The translations under genes and the position numbers were made by a program. The notes beneath the pieces are model-generated. The model made no database searches, was not told the origin of the DNA, and was given only the letters and a program-made list of their open reading frames with translations. A DNA stretch of 15,207 bases from Collinsella sp. (GTDB lineage Bacteria; Actinomycetota; Coriobacteriia; Coriobacteriales; Coriobacteriaceae), in NCBI GenBank assembly GCA_019425005.1, contig JAHYYK010000051.1:1-15207 (forward strand), in the 5' to 3' direction. Positions 1 to 6,629 of this stretch are shown here, one piece after another (position 1 is the stretch's first letter; every line of letters starts with the position of its first letter).

Positions 1-41
1 ATAGTGCGGCACTCAAAATCGCAGGTCAGAACCCTGTCGTC

Positions 42-1640
42 CTACTCCCACTCGATGGTCGCAGGCGGCTTGGACGTAATGTCGTAGCACACGCGGTTGG
101 CACCGGGAACCTCGGCCACGATGCGGCCGGAAATGCGGGCCAGCACATCGTAGGGCAGCTTGGCCCAGTCGGCGGTCATGGCATCACTGGACTCGACGGC
201 GCGCAGGATGATCGGGCGCTGGTAGGTGCGCTCGTCGCCCATAACGCCAACGGACTTAATGTCGGGCAGGACCGCGAAATACTGCCAGCAGCTGTGCTCG
301 GAGTTGCGCTCGCCGGTCTGCTCAAACAGACGCTGGTTGTAGGCGTCGAGCTCCTCACGCACGATGGCGTCGGCGTTCTTGAGGATCTCGAGCTTCTCCT
401 TGTCGACCGCGCCGATGATGCGGATGGCCAGACCCGGGCCCGGGAAAGGCTGACGGAACACGATGTGGCCCGGCAGGCCGAGCGCCAGACCAAGCGCGCG
501 GACCTCGTCCTTAAAGAAGTGGTCGAGCGGCTCAATGAGATCGAAGTGCACGCCCTCGGGGAACGGGATCAGGTTGTGATGGCTCTTGATGGTGGCCGTC
601 TTGCCGCCCGTCTTGCGAGCGCCGGACTCGATGATGTCGGGGTAAATGGTCCCCTGAGCCAGATACTTGACCGGCTTGCCATCGCACTCGAGCTGCTGCG
701 CCACGGCGAAGAACTCTTTCCAGAACTGCGTGCCGATGATGCGGCGCTTCTCCTCGGGCTCGGTCACACCGGCCAGAAGCTCGGCATAGCGGTCCTCGGC
801 GTGGACGTGGATAAAGTCGACGTCGAACTGCTTGGTGAAGACCTCCTCCACCTGCTCGGGCTCGCCCTTGCGCAGCAGGCCGTGGTTGATGAACACACAG
901 GTCATCTGCTTGCCCACGGCGCGAGCGCCCAGCGCAGCCACGACGGAGGAGTCGACGCCACCGGACAGGGCCAGAATCACGCGGTCGTCGCCGACCTTCT
1001 CGCGGAACTCGGCCGTCATGGTCTCGACCAGGTTGTCCATGCTCCAGTTGGGCTCCAGGCCGCAGATCTCAAACAGGAAGTTGCTCAGCAGCTGCTGACC
1101 GTACTCGGAATGCTTGACCTCGGGGTGGAACTGCGTGGTGAAGATCTTGCGCTCGACGCACTCCATGGCGGCAACCGGGCATACGTCGGTGCTGGCGGTA
1201 ACGGTAAAGCCCTCGGGCACCTCGGACACGGCGTCGCGGTGGCTCATCCACACGGTCTGCTCCATGGGCGTGGAGTTAAAGAGCTTGGCGCCGGCCGTGC
1301 GCGTGATGGTAGCGCGGCCGTACTCGCCCACCTCGGAGTGGCCGACCTTGCCGCCGAGCGTCACGGCCGTGATCTGATGGCCGTAGCAAAAGCCCAGGAC
1401 GGGAAGGCCCAGGTCAAAGATGGCGGGGTCGATGGACGGAGCGTCCTCGGCATACACAGAAGCCGGGCCGCCGGAAAGGATGAGCGCAGAGGCGTTCATC
1501 TCGCGAATCTCGTCGGCCGAGATGTCGCAGGGGACAATCTCGGAATACACGTTGAGGTCGCGGACGCGACGGGCAATGAGCTGACCGTACTGCGCACCAA
1601 AGTCGAGTACGAGGACCTTTGCGGAAGCCTTTTGATCCAT
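42..1640 (-). CDS. guaA: GMP synthase (glutamine-hydrolysing)
   Basis: Makes GMP from XMP, ATP and glutamine in the last step of guanine nucleotide synthesis, in the cytoplasm. The 532-aa product has the usual family length (about 525). An N-terminal class I glutamine amidotransferase domain carries the nucleophile Cys85 in GFCYG and His172-Pro-Glu174 in FHPEV. The ATP pyrophosphatase domain begins with the P-loop SGGVDSS at 226-232. The C-terminal dimerisation part ends in the family's typical TIEWE. The ATG is preceded by a purine-rich AGAGGGGG Shine-Dalgarno stretch 4-5 bases away, which fixes the start. The gene is transcribed away from ansA. A 534-aa open frame on the other strand is only a GC-driven shadow. 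The call is near certain; the downstream neighbour lies outside the window. Confidence 0.98.
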   Translation of the reverse strand: MDQKASAKVLVLDFGAQYGQLIARRVRDLNVYSEIVPCDISADEIREMNASALILSGGPASVYAEDAPSIDPAIFDLGLPVLGFCYGHQITAVTLGGKVGHSEVGEYGRATITRTAGAKLFNSTPMEQTVWMSHRDAVSEVPEGFTVTASTDVCPVAAMECVERKIFTTQFHPEVKHSEYGQQLLSNFLFEICGLEPNWSMDNLVETMTAEFREKVGDDRVILALSGGVDSSVVAALGARAVGKQMTCVFINHGLLRKGEPEQVEEVFTKQFDVDFIHVHAEDRYAELLAGVTEPEEKRRIIGTQFWKEFFAVAQQLECDGKPVKYLAQGTIYPDIIESGARKTGGKTATIKSHHNLIPFPEGVHFDLIEPLDHFFKDEVRALGLALGLPGHIVFRQPFPGPGLAIRIIGAVDKEKLEILKNADAIVREELDAYNQRLFEQTGERNSEHSCWQYFAVLPDIKSVGVMGDERTYQRPIILRAVESSDAMTADWAKLPYDVLARISGRIVAEVPGANRVCYDITSKPPATIEWE

Positions 1641-1715
1641 GGTTTCCCCCTCTTGTTGGCGGGGAGCCGGTGCCCACCCGCGCGAATAAACGAAAACAGC
1701 TTACATAGTGTACAC

Positions 1716-1721
1716 GTTATA
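1716..1721 (-). promoter_or_regulatory. possible -10 box for guaA
   Basis: Read on the minus strand this is TATAAC, five of six matches to the -10 consensus, about 75 bases before the guaA start. No convincing -35 hexamer lies 16-18 bases further upstream. An 8-bp palindrome, GTGTACAC, lies just downstream at 1708-1715 and supplies a competing TACACT box. The position is plausible but the call is weak. Confidence 0.3.
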
Positions 1722-1803
1722 TGGGGTTTCTCGTCCCTCGCAGCCATCAGCGCACGGCAAACGCACGACCTGGGCCCCTGTTTGACGACAATTGAAGTGT
1801 TAC

Positions 1804-1832
1804 CAAACGTTACGGATGATGTAATACGTTTG
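1804..1832. promoter_or_regulatory. inverted repeat, candidate operator before ansA
   Basis: Arms CAAACGT (1804-1810) and ACGTTTG (1826-1832) are perfect reverse complements around a 15-base centre. A nested TTAC/GTAA pair lies inside at 1810-1813 and 1821-1824. The right arm overlaps the proposed -35 box of ansA, so a bound dimer would compete with RNA polymerase. The AAACGT arm recurs in the 24-bp palindrome at 3193-3216, though the spacing between the arms is three bases longer here. Operator function is inferred. Confidence 0.45.
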
Positions 1833-1857
1833 AACATTGGACGCCCTGTGCCACAAT
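1830..1857 (+). promoter_or_regulatory. candidate ansA promoter (extended -10)
   Basis: TTGAAC at 1830-1835 is followed, after 16 bases, by CACAAT at 1852-1857. The -10 is preceded by TGC at 1849-1851, giving an extended -10 pattern. Transcription would start near 1864 and leave a leader of about 45 bases before the ansA ATG. The box assignment was made by eye. Confidence 0.45.
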
Positions 1858-1908
1858 ACTGCCGAACGACTCCGCCTCTGCGGCGGCAAATACGATAGGA
1901 ATACCAGC

Positions 1909-2922
1909 ATGAAGCGCATCCTTCTCATCGCCACGGGCGGCACCATCGCATCGACCGAGGACGGCAATGGCCTCTCCCCCGCCCTGACCGGTGAGGAGCT
2001 CGCCCAGAGCGTCCCCGAGATCTCGGGGCTCTGCGAGCTCGACGTCGTGCAGCCCATGAACATCGACAGCACCAATATGCGTCCCAGCGACTGGATGCGT
2101 ATCCGCGACGTCATCGTCGATGGTTATGCCGACCACGACGGCTTCGTGATTCTGCACGGCACCGACACCATGAGCTACACCGCGGCAGCGCTTTCCTACC
2201 TGATCCAGGACAGCCCCAAGCCCATCGTGCTCACCGGCTCGCAAAAGCCCATGGGCAACCCCTTTACCGACGCCAAGCTCAACCTGTACCAGAGCCTGCT
2301 CTATGCGCTCGACGAGCATTCGCATGACGTCTCGATCGTGTTTGGCGGCGTCGCCATTGCCGGCACACGCGCCCGTAAGCAGCGCACCATGAGTTTTAAC
2401 GCGTTCATTAGCGTCAACTATCCGCCCATTGCCTACATCCGCAACGACCGCATCGTACGCAACGGGCTTCACGGCACTCATCAGGGCGAAAACCCGGTGC
2501 GTTTCTACGACCACATCGACCCACGCGTGTTTGTGCTCAAGCTCACGCCCGGCGTGAACCCTGGCGTTCTGGACGCTCTGGCAGATAGCTACGACGCCGT
2601 GATTTTGGAGACCTTTGGCATTGGCGGTATCCCCGAGTTTGGTGAGTCGGGCGAGTCGTTCCAAGAGGCAATTTTCCGCTGGGTCGATTCGGGCCGCACC
2701 GTCGTTATGACTACGCAAGTCCCCGAAGAGGGCCTCGATCTGGGTGTTTACGAGGTCGGCCGTGCTTACGCCGACCATCCGGGCATTCTGCGCGGCGATG
2801 ATATGACCACCGAGACGCTCGTGGCCAAGACTATGTGGGCACTCGGCCAGTCACGCGATGCCGCCGAGATTCAGCGCCTGTTCTACAGCCAGGTCAACCA
2901 CGACCGCGTCCCGATGGCGTAA
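1909..2922 (+). CDS. ansA: L-asparaginase, type I (cytoplasmic)
   Basis: Hydrolyses asparagine to aspartate and ammonia. The 337-aa product matches bacterial type I enzymes in length and has no signal peptide, so it should be cytosolic. Active-site elements are visible: the hinge threonine Thr12 in ATGGTIAST, Thr85-Asp86 in HGTDTM, and Lys157 in the RARKQRT segment, the expected catalytic lysine. I chose the ATG at 1909, with AGGA eight bases upstream. The open frame runs back to 1837 but that extension overlaps the promoter and lacks family similarity. The gene diverges from guaA and converges on the XRE regulator gene, 22 bases away. The inverted repeat at 1804-1832 suggests control by a DNA-binding protein. 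Confidence 0.95.
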   Translation: MKRILLIATGGTIASTEDGNGLSPALTGEELAQSVPEISGLCELDVVQPMNIDSTNMRPSDWMRIRDVIVDGYADHDGFVILHGTDTMSYTAAALSYLIQDSPKPIVLTGSQKPMGNPFTDAKLNLYQSLLYALDEHSHDVSIVFGGVAIAGTRARKQRTMSFNAFISVNYPPIAYIRNDRIVRNGLHGTHQGENPVRFYDHIDPRVFVLKLTPGVNPGVLDALADSYDAVILETFGIGGIPEFGESGESFQEAIFRWVDSGRTVVMTTQVPEEGLDLGVYEVGRAYADHPGILRGDDMTTETLVAKTMWALGQSRDAAEIQRLFYSQVNHDRVPMA

Positions 2923-2930
2923 TTCAGTTG

Positions 2931-2961
2931 TCGACGGGTATCCCCTATTCGATACCCTCGA
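2931..2961. terminator. hairpin between convergent ansA and XRE genes
   Basis: GGGTATC (2936-2942) pairs perfectly with GATACCC (2951-2957) across an 8-base loop. TCGA (2931-2934) and TCGA (2958-2961) extend the stem past a one-base bulge at 2935. It spans the end of the XRE gene and lies just after the ansA stop, where a shared terminator would be expected. Neither side has a strong T tract, so termination efficiency is uncertain. Confidence 0.4.
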
Positions 2962-3163
2962 GAAGCTCTGACACCGTCATGCCGAGTGCAGGCGCAATCT
3001 TAAATAGAACCTTGAGCGTGAAATTTGCCGTTCCATCTTCGATTCGGTCGAGATAGGGGCGGCTGATTCCTGCTGCCACACAAAAATCGACCTTGGAGAT
3101 ACCAAGGTCCCTGCGCGTCTGCTCGACTCGCTTGCCAAGAATCTGTTTCGCACGTTCGTCCAT
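2945..3163 (-). CDS. small XRE-family transcriptional regulator
   Basis: This 72-aa protein is little more than one Cro/C1-type helix-turn-helix domain. Helices 2 and 3 fall at about 21-45 (GISKVDFCVAAGISRPYLDRIEDG by position) and it ends with the LGMTVSELL segment typical of the fifth helix. It has no effector domain, so it probably acts as a simple dimeric repressor. It diverges from the 129-aa gene, and the 24-bp palindrome lies 30 bases before its start, which points to self-regulation and control of that neighbour. No clear Shine-Dalgarno sequence precedes the ATG, so the protein may be made at a low level. The surrounding DNA is noticeably more AT-rich than neighbouring genes, a possible sign of later acquisition. 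The family is clear but the target genes are inferred. Confidence 0.88.
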   Translation of the reverse strand: MDERAKQILGKRVEQTRRDLGISKVDFCVAAGISRPYLDRIEDGTANFTLKVLFKIAPALGMTVSELLEGIE

Positions 3164-3192
3164 GCAGCCGAGTTTGAAATGGAGCTGAACAA

Positions 3193-3216
3193 AAACGTAA
3201 ACTATAGTTTACGTTT
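3193..3216. promoter_or_regulatory. perfect 24-bp palindromic operator with divergent -10 boxes
   Basis: Two 12-base half-sites, AAACGTAAACTA and its exact reverse complement, meet at 3204/3205 with no mismatch. The centre reads as TATAGT on both strands (3203-3208 plus, 3201-3206 minus), each a 5/6 match to the -10 consensus. The 129-aa gene and the XRE gene could therefore share one overlapping promoter core. No good -35 boxes are seen on either side. A homodimer of the neighbouring XRE protein bound here would shut off both genes. Confidence 0.75.
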
Positions 3217-3239
3217 AAACGAATACACAGGAGTTTTCT

Positions 3240-3629
3240 ATGTCGGGTTCTTCGATTTACGTACAGCGTGCAGATTGCCGTCGGCACGATACACCGATTG
3301 CTCTTGCCGTTATCGAAGCCGACCAGCTTACGCCCGACGAGCGCACGGCACTTGCGCTGCTAACGAGCCGTGTCCCCACGGCACCGCTTTCCAGTCCAAA
3401 GCAAGGCGACCTCGCACGTCTATGCCAAGAGCACGGCTGTGCGCTCGACCGGACCGCCGTTATCGCCACCACCCCGCAAGGACTCCCCCTGCTCCTAGAA
3501 GCCTCCGTCTCCCTAACCTTGCGCGGCGCCGGATACGAAAACGAGGCCGCCGCCGACATGGTCTTTAAACCACGATCGAGCGGCGGCCTCGCAGCAGCCA
3601 TTGAATATGCGTGCAGGCTCGTTGCCTAA
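3240..3629 (+). CDS. HAD-like C-terminal core protein lacking catalytic acids
   Basis: This 129-aa protein has no annotated name that I recognise. From about residue 50 to the end it follows the C-terminal core of Cof-type HAD phosphatases. SPKQGDLARL (52-61) stands where the family has SKG..AL..L with the motif III lysine (Lys54). EAAADMVF and SSGGLAAAIE stand where the family has AAAD.V and DGVA.AI. The metal-binding GDxxND is replaced by TTPQGLP (77-83), and no DxD nucleophile motif is present, so catalysis is unlikely. P-type ATPase P domains, also HAD folds, would give a similar picture. The start has AGGAG six bases upstream. It diverges from the XRE gene across a perfect palindrome and converges on the DUF1648 gene, nine bases away. 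Its role is unknown; a binding or regulatory pseudoenzyme is my inference. Confidence 0.72.
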   Translation: MSGSSIYVQRADCRRHDTPIALAVIEADQLTPDERTALALLTSRVPTAPLSSPKQGDLARLCQEHGCALDRTAVIATTPQGLPLLLEASVSLTLRGAGYENEAAADMVFKPRSSGGLAAAIEYACRLVA

Positions 3630-3638
3630 AAGGACAAG

Positions 3639-4022
3639 CTAAAAGCCCAAGCCAAAACCCGTTCCGGTAATCGCCGAATACATAAAGTAGACGTTGATCA
3701 CGTTGAGGAATACACCCGTGATGCAACCGTTGCGCAGGTAGCGCTCGCACACGATGCGCGCCATGGCGGCGGAGTCCTCATTGTTCTTGGCCTGACGTCC
3801 CGCCGTAAAGTACGTCGCCACGCTCAGCAGCAGGTTGAGCACCGGTAGCGCCAGCAGCTCGTAGCTCTTGCCCCAACGCGTCACCTCGCCGGCGGCGTTA
3901 AACTTCGTTGCCACCTCGGGACCAATGTTGGGGATAACAAACGCCGCGACCACCAGCGGAAGCACCGCAAGCACCAGCAGCGCGATACCCATGTAGCCGG
4001 CCTTTTTGCCATATTTGAACAT
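3639..4022 (-). CDS. DUF1648 (SdpI-like) membrane protein
   Basis: A 127-aa integral membrane protein. It has three likely membrane segments at about 9-31, 54-73 and 99-117. Between the first two lies the DUF1648 signature (35-51: PEVATKFNAAGEVTRWG), known from the SdpI immunity and sensor family and from many short proteins of unknown job. A full SdpI is longer, so only the DUF1648 part is shared. The AAGGA Shine-Dalgarno lies eight bases from the ATG, and the start is only 11 bases after the ychF stop, so the gene is probably expressed as the distal gene of a ychF operon. Whether it protects against a peptide or has another envelope role cannot be told from the sequence. Confidence 0.8.
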   Translation of the reverse strand: MFKYGKKAGYMGIALLVLAVLPLVVAAFVIPNIGPEVATKFNAAGEVTRWGKSYELLALPVLNLLLSVATYFTAGRQAKNNEDSAAMARIVCERYLRNGCITGVFLNVINVYFMYSAITGTGFGLGF

Positions 4023-4033
4023 ATGCGTCGTCC

Positions 4034-5110
4034 TTACACGTTAAAGCGGAAGTGCACGACGTCGCCATCGGCCATGACATAGTCCTTGCCCTCAATACGC
4101 AGCTTGCCGGCAGCCTTGGCGCCCTGCTCGCCACCGAGCTCGATGTAGTCGTCGTAGCCAATGACCTCGGCCTTAATAAAGCCGCGCTCAAAGTCGGTGT
4201 GAATGACACCGGCGGCCTGCGGGGCGGTCGCGCCCTGACGAACCGTCCAGGCCTTGACCTCCATCTCGCCAGCCGTAAAGAACGACTGCAGGCCAAGCAG
4301 CTTGTAGGCTGCCTGGGCAAGCACGTCCAGACCGGGCTGCTCCAGGCCCAGGCTCTCCAGGTAATCGGCGGCATCCTCGGGATCGAGCTCGGAAAGCTCG
4401 GCCTCGATCTTGGCGCAAATGGGCAGCGGCTTGACGCCATCGATAGGCGCCAGATCGTCGTTGAGCATGTCCTCATCCACGTTGGCCACATACAGGATGG
4501 GTTTCATGGTAAGCAGGAACAGGCCCTTGGCTGCGGCGCGCTCCTCGTCAGTCATCTCCATGGATGCGGCGCGCTTGCCCTCGTTGAGCCAAGCAAGCAG
4601 GCGACGGGCCACCTCAAACTTGGGCATGAGCTCCTTGTCGCGCTTGGCCTCCTTCTCGAGCTTGGGCAGCTGCTTCTCGAGCGTGCCCATATCGGCCAGG
4701 ATGAGCTCGGTCATGATGGTGTCGGCGTCACCGGCGGGGTCGACGAACTCGCCGGTGCGGCCCACTTCGCGCATAACGTTGGGATCCTTAAAGTAGCGAA
4801 CGACCTCGCAGATGGCGTCGGTCTCGCGGATGTTTGCCAAGAACTGGTTGCCCAGACCCTCGCCCTCGTTAGCGCCCTTCACCAGACCTGCGATGTCGAC
4901 GAACTCGACCGTTGCCGGCACAATGCGGCCGGGGTTGACGATGTCGGCGAGCTTTTGCAGGCGGCTATCGGGCACATCGACGATACCCACGTTGGGGTCG
5001 ATCGTGGCAAACGGGTAGTTGGCGGCAAGGCCGGTCTTTTTGGTAAGCGCGGTGAACAGCGTCGACTTGCCCACGTTGGGCAGGCCCACGATACCGATGG
5101 AAAGGGACAC
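4034..5110 (-). CDS. ychF: ribosome-associated redox-regulated ATPase/GTPase YchF (OLA1 family)
   Basis: An Obg-like P-loop NTPase that binds ribosomes and prefers ATP. With the GTG start the product is 358 aa, against 363 for the E. coli protein. Visible parts are the G1 loop GLPNVGKST at 9-17, G3 DIAGL at 72-76, the NVDE segment in place of NKxD, a coiled-coil central insertion, and a C-terminal TGS domain ending in HFRFNV. I chose the GTG at 5108-5110, giving VSLSIGIVGLPNVGKS. An AAAAGGAG stretch lies five bases upstream, and homologues begin at this point. The ATG at 5146 has no ribosome site and adds 12 unrelated residues. The gene is followed closely by the DUF1648 gene and is probably co-transcribed with it. 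Confidence 0.96.
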   Translation of the reverse strand: MSLSIGIVGLPNVGKSTLFTALTKKTGLAANYPFATIDPNVGIVDVPDSRLQKLADIVNPGRIVPATVEFVDIAGLVKGANEGEGLGNQFLANIRETDAICEVVRYFKDPNVMREVGRTGEFVDPAGDADTIMTELILADMGTLEKQLPKLEKEAKRDKELMPKFEVARRLLAWLNEGKRAASMEMTDEERAAAKGLFLLTMKPILYVANVDEDMLNDDLAPIDGVKPLPICAKIEAELSELDPEDAADYLESLGLEQPGLDVLAQAAYKLLGLQSFFTAGEMEVKAWTVRQGATAPQAAGVIHTDFERGFIKAEVIGYDDYIELGGEQGAKAAGKLRIEGKDYVMADGDVVHFRFNV

Positions 5111-5147
5111 GACAGCTCCTTTTGATACAGGTACTTCAAACTGCATA

Positions 5148-5153
5148 AGTATA
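5148..5153 (-). promoter_or_regulatory. possible -10 box for ychF
   Basis: Read on the minus strand this is TATACT, five of six consensus bases, about 40 bases before the GTG start. The best hexamer 17 bases upstream (TCGCCT) matches TTGACA at three positions only. It is therefore a weak assignment. Confidence 0.3.
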
Positions 5154-5197
5154 GCGCCGCCGCAGCATCCAGGCGAACCCGGACGCCACGGCGGCGC
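5154..5197. repeat. GC-rich inverted repeat between 4Fe-4S gene and ychF
   Basis: GCGCCGCCG at 5154-5162 is the exact reverse complement of CGGCGGCGC at 5189-5197, separated by 26 bases. It lies after the stop of the 4Fe-4S gene on the minus strand. It is followed there by TATACTTATG rather than a T run, so it is at best a weak terminator. It also sits immediately upstream of the proposed ychF -10 box. Confidence 0.4.
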
Positions 5198-5224
5198 AAA
5201 TGAAGCAGAGATAGGGGTCGCTGA

Positions 5225-6478
5225 CTAGTCTGCGAGCTTTTCCACCTGATCGAGCATCTTATCGAGCTTGGCCTTTGCCTCGGCCTTGACCTTCTCGGCC
5301 TCCTCGTGAGCCTTCGCCTTCTGGGCGGCCTTTTCCTCGGCCTCGGGATCGGCGACGACCAGATTGGACGCATCGTGTTCGACCAGCTTGAGCGCATGTT
5401 CGGGACAAACCTTGACGCAGGCTCCGCAACCCAAACAATACGTGGACTCCAGTGCAAAGCGACCGCTTCCCACCAAATCGCAGGCGGACGTGGGACACGC
5501 GTTAACGCACTCGCCGCACGACGTGCACTTGTCAAAATCGCACTCCGGCGTGCTCACCTGCATGTTCTGGGCAAGCTCGGGGTGGTTTTGCAGCGTCGAG
5601 AGCACCAGCTGGCGCCCATGGGTGAGCGAACGGCGACGCTTGGTCGTCGTGGTGCCGCACATGGTGTTGAGCGTGCGCTCCAGCTGGGTGATCTGATGGC
5701 GATGGGCTTTGAGCTTCTGCGTCACCGAGGCCAGTGCCGCAGTCGCCGGGTTGAGTTTAGTCACGGTTAGGCCCGTGGTGCGGGCGATCTTTTCCATGTA
5801 CTCCTTGCGCTCGTACTCGCGGCGCTTATGACATTTGAGGCTCTTGGGGTCGACCTCCAGGCCCATGCCCGTACCGGCCCACTCCTCGGCGGTGGCGATG
5901 GCCTCGCCCAGAATATCCTCGCCACCGGTGTTGCGACACTTATCGCACACGCCCAACGGCAGGTACACGCTCACGTTGGGATAGTCCGCCAGCACCGAGA
6001 ACCAGGTCTCGGCCGTAATATCGCCCACGCAGGCGACGACGACCTCGTTTTCGCGCGGCATGCGCTTAAGAGCACGCGTGCAGGTAACGTAGGCGGTCTC
6101 ATGACTCGTAGCAGCAGAGACGATATCGTCATACAGGTTTTTGGGCGCCAGGCGCGGCGAGATGATCGCCTCGGTCGGACAGGCAGCGGCGCACAGGCCG
6201 CACTTGCGACAGGAGTCGAGGATCTCGATGGCGTCTTCCTCGACCTCGATGGCGTTGACCGGGCACACGTCCATGCACGCGGTGCAGCCGCTCTTCTCGT
6301 TTTTGCAGGCCAGGCACGGAATGGTGTTGCCGCGCGGACGCTCCTTGTAGTCGGCAGGATTCCACTGCGGCGCCGACGGATCGAGTGCATCGGTCACACC
6401 GCCAAGCGGGTTTTTAAGAAAGTCGAAACCCTTGCTGATCTCGATAATGTCATCAAACAGATCGTGTTCCTGCGCCAT
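5225..6478 (-). CDS. multi-cluster 4Fe-4S ferredoxin-type protein with cysteine-rich middle
   Basis: A 417-aa soluble iron-sulfur protein, probably an electron carrier or a subunit of a redox complex. The N-terminal dicluster domain has Cys55/58/65/68/72-Pro and Cys90/93/96/100-Pro. The C-terminal dicluster domain has Cys318/321/324/328-Pro and Cys348/351/354/358-Pro, suggesting four [4Fe-4S] clusters. The middle (about 128-220) holds Cys133, Cys150, Cys178-x2-Cys181 and Cys216 in a context I do not recognise. The tail (379-417) is an Ala/Glu/Lys-rich helix likely to be coiled coil. No signal peptide, twin-arginine motif or membrane segment is seen. I start at the ATG with GGGAGGGG six bases upstream; an extension of 20 residues lacks family character. 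It lies 151 bases downstream of a glycerol dehydrogenase gene. The partner enzyme is unknown. Confidence 0.85.
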   Translation of the reverse strand: MAQEHDLFDDIIEISKGFDFLKNPLGGVTDALDPSAPQWNPADYKERPRGNTIPCLACKNEKSGCTACMDVCPVNAIEVEEDAIEILDSCRKCGLCAAACPTEAIISPRLAPKNLYDDIVSAATSHETAYVTCTRALKRMPRENEVVVACVGDITAETWFSVLADYPNVSVYLPLGVCDKCRNTGGEDILGEAIATAEEWAGTGMGLEVDPKSLKCHKRREYERKEYMEKIARTTGLTVTKLNPATAALASVTQKLKAHRHQITQLERTLNTMCGTTTTKRRRSLTHGRQLVLSTLQNHPELAQNMQVSTPECDFDKCTSCGECVNACPTSACDLVGSGRFALESTYCLGCGACVKVCPEHALKLVEHDASNLVVADPEAEEKAAQKAKAHEEAEKVKAEAKAKLDKMLDQVEKLAD

Positions 6479-6518
6479 GCGCGGCCCCTCCCTGAGCAGT
6501 GCAAACAAGCAAGAGATA

Positions 6519-6549
6519 ATGATACGCCATCGGTCCACGCCTCGGGCAA
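6519..6549 (-). promoter_or_regulatory. possible promoter of the 4Fe-4S gene
   Basis: On the minus strand TATCAT (6519-6524) follows TTGCCC (6544-6549) by 19 bases, a long spacer. The start of transcription would fall about 30 bases before the ATG. The -10 is good and the -35 is poor. Confidence 0.3.
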
Positions 6550-6569
6550 ATTACACGCGGAGCATCTTT

Positions 6570-6598
6570 GCGGCAAATAGCCCATGGCCTATCGCCGC
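6570..6598 (-). terminator. imperfect hairpin after second glycerol dehydrogenase gene
   Basis: GCGGC (6570-6574) pairs with GCCGC (6594-6598), and ATAG (6577-6580) with CTAT (6589-6592), separated by a small internal loop. It lies about 30 bases past the gldA-like stop on the minus strand. There is no T tract beyond it, so it may be a weak or factor-dependent terminator. Confidence 0.3.
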
Positions 6599-6629
6599 CT
6601 CGATTGCACAAGGTCAATCAAGCGCCAAA

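Noticed and set aside
1..41. possible tRNA 3' end beside guaA (GGGTTCTGACC on the minus strand)
   Set aside because: The T-loop consensus GGTTCGA is not met, there is no CCA and no paired acceptor arm can be seen in 41 bases.
1641..1715. possible purine-type riboswitch in the guaA leader
   Set aside because: The leader is short, lacks the conserved loop-loop elements, and shows only weak GC hairpins.
294..1898. 534-codon open frame on the plus strand opposite guaA
   Set aside because: It mirrors guaA codons, is rich in Gly/Ala/Leu/Val/His without domain logic, has no ribosome site, and guaA itself is unmistakable.
1810..2778. 322-codon open frame antisense to ansA
   Set aside because: Shadow of the GC-biased third positions of ansA; the true product on the plus strand has all asparaginase motifs.
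4052..5125. 357-codon open frame antisense to ychF
   Set aside because: Antisense to a highly conserved gene, with composition typical of reversed coding sequence.
5147..5224. possible small gene between the 4Fe-4S gene and ychF
   Set aside because: The stretch is only 78 bases, with no start plus ribosome site, and is dominated by the GC-rich inverted repeat.
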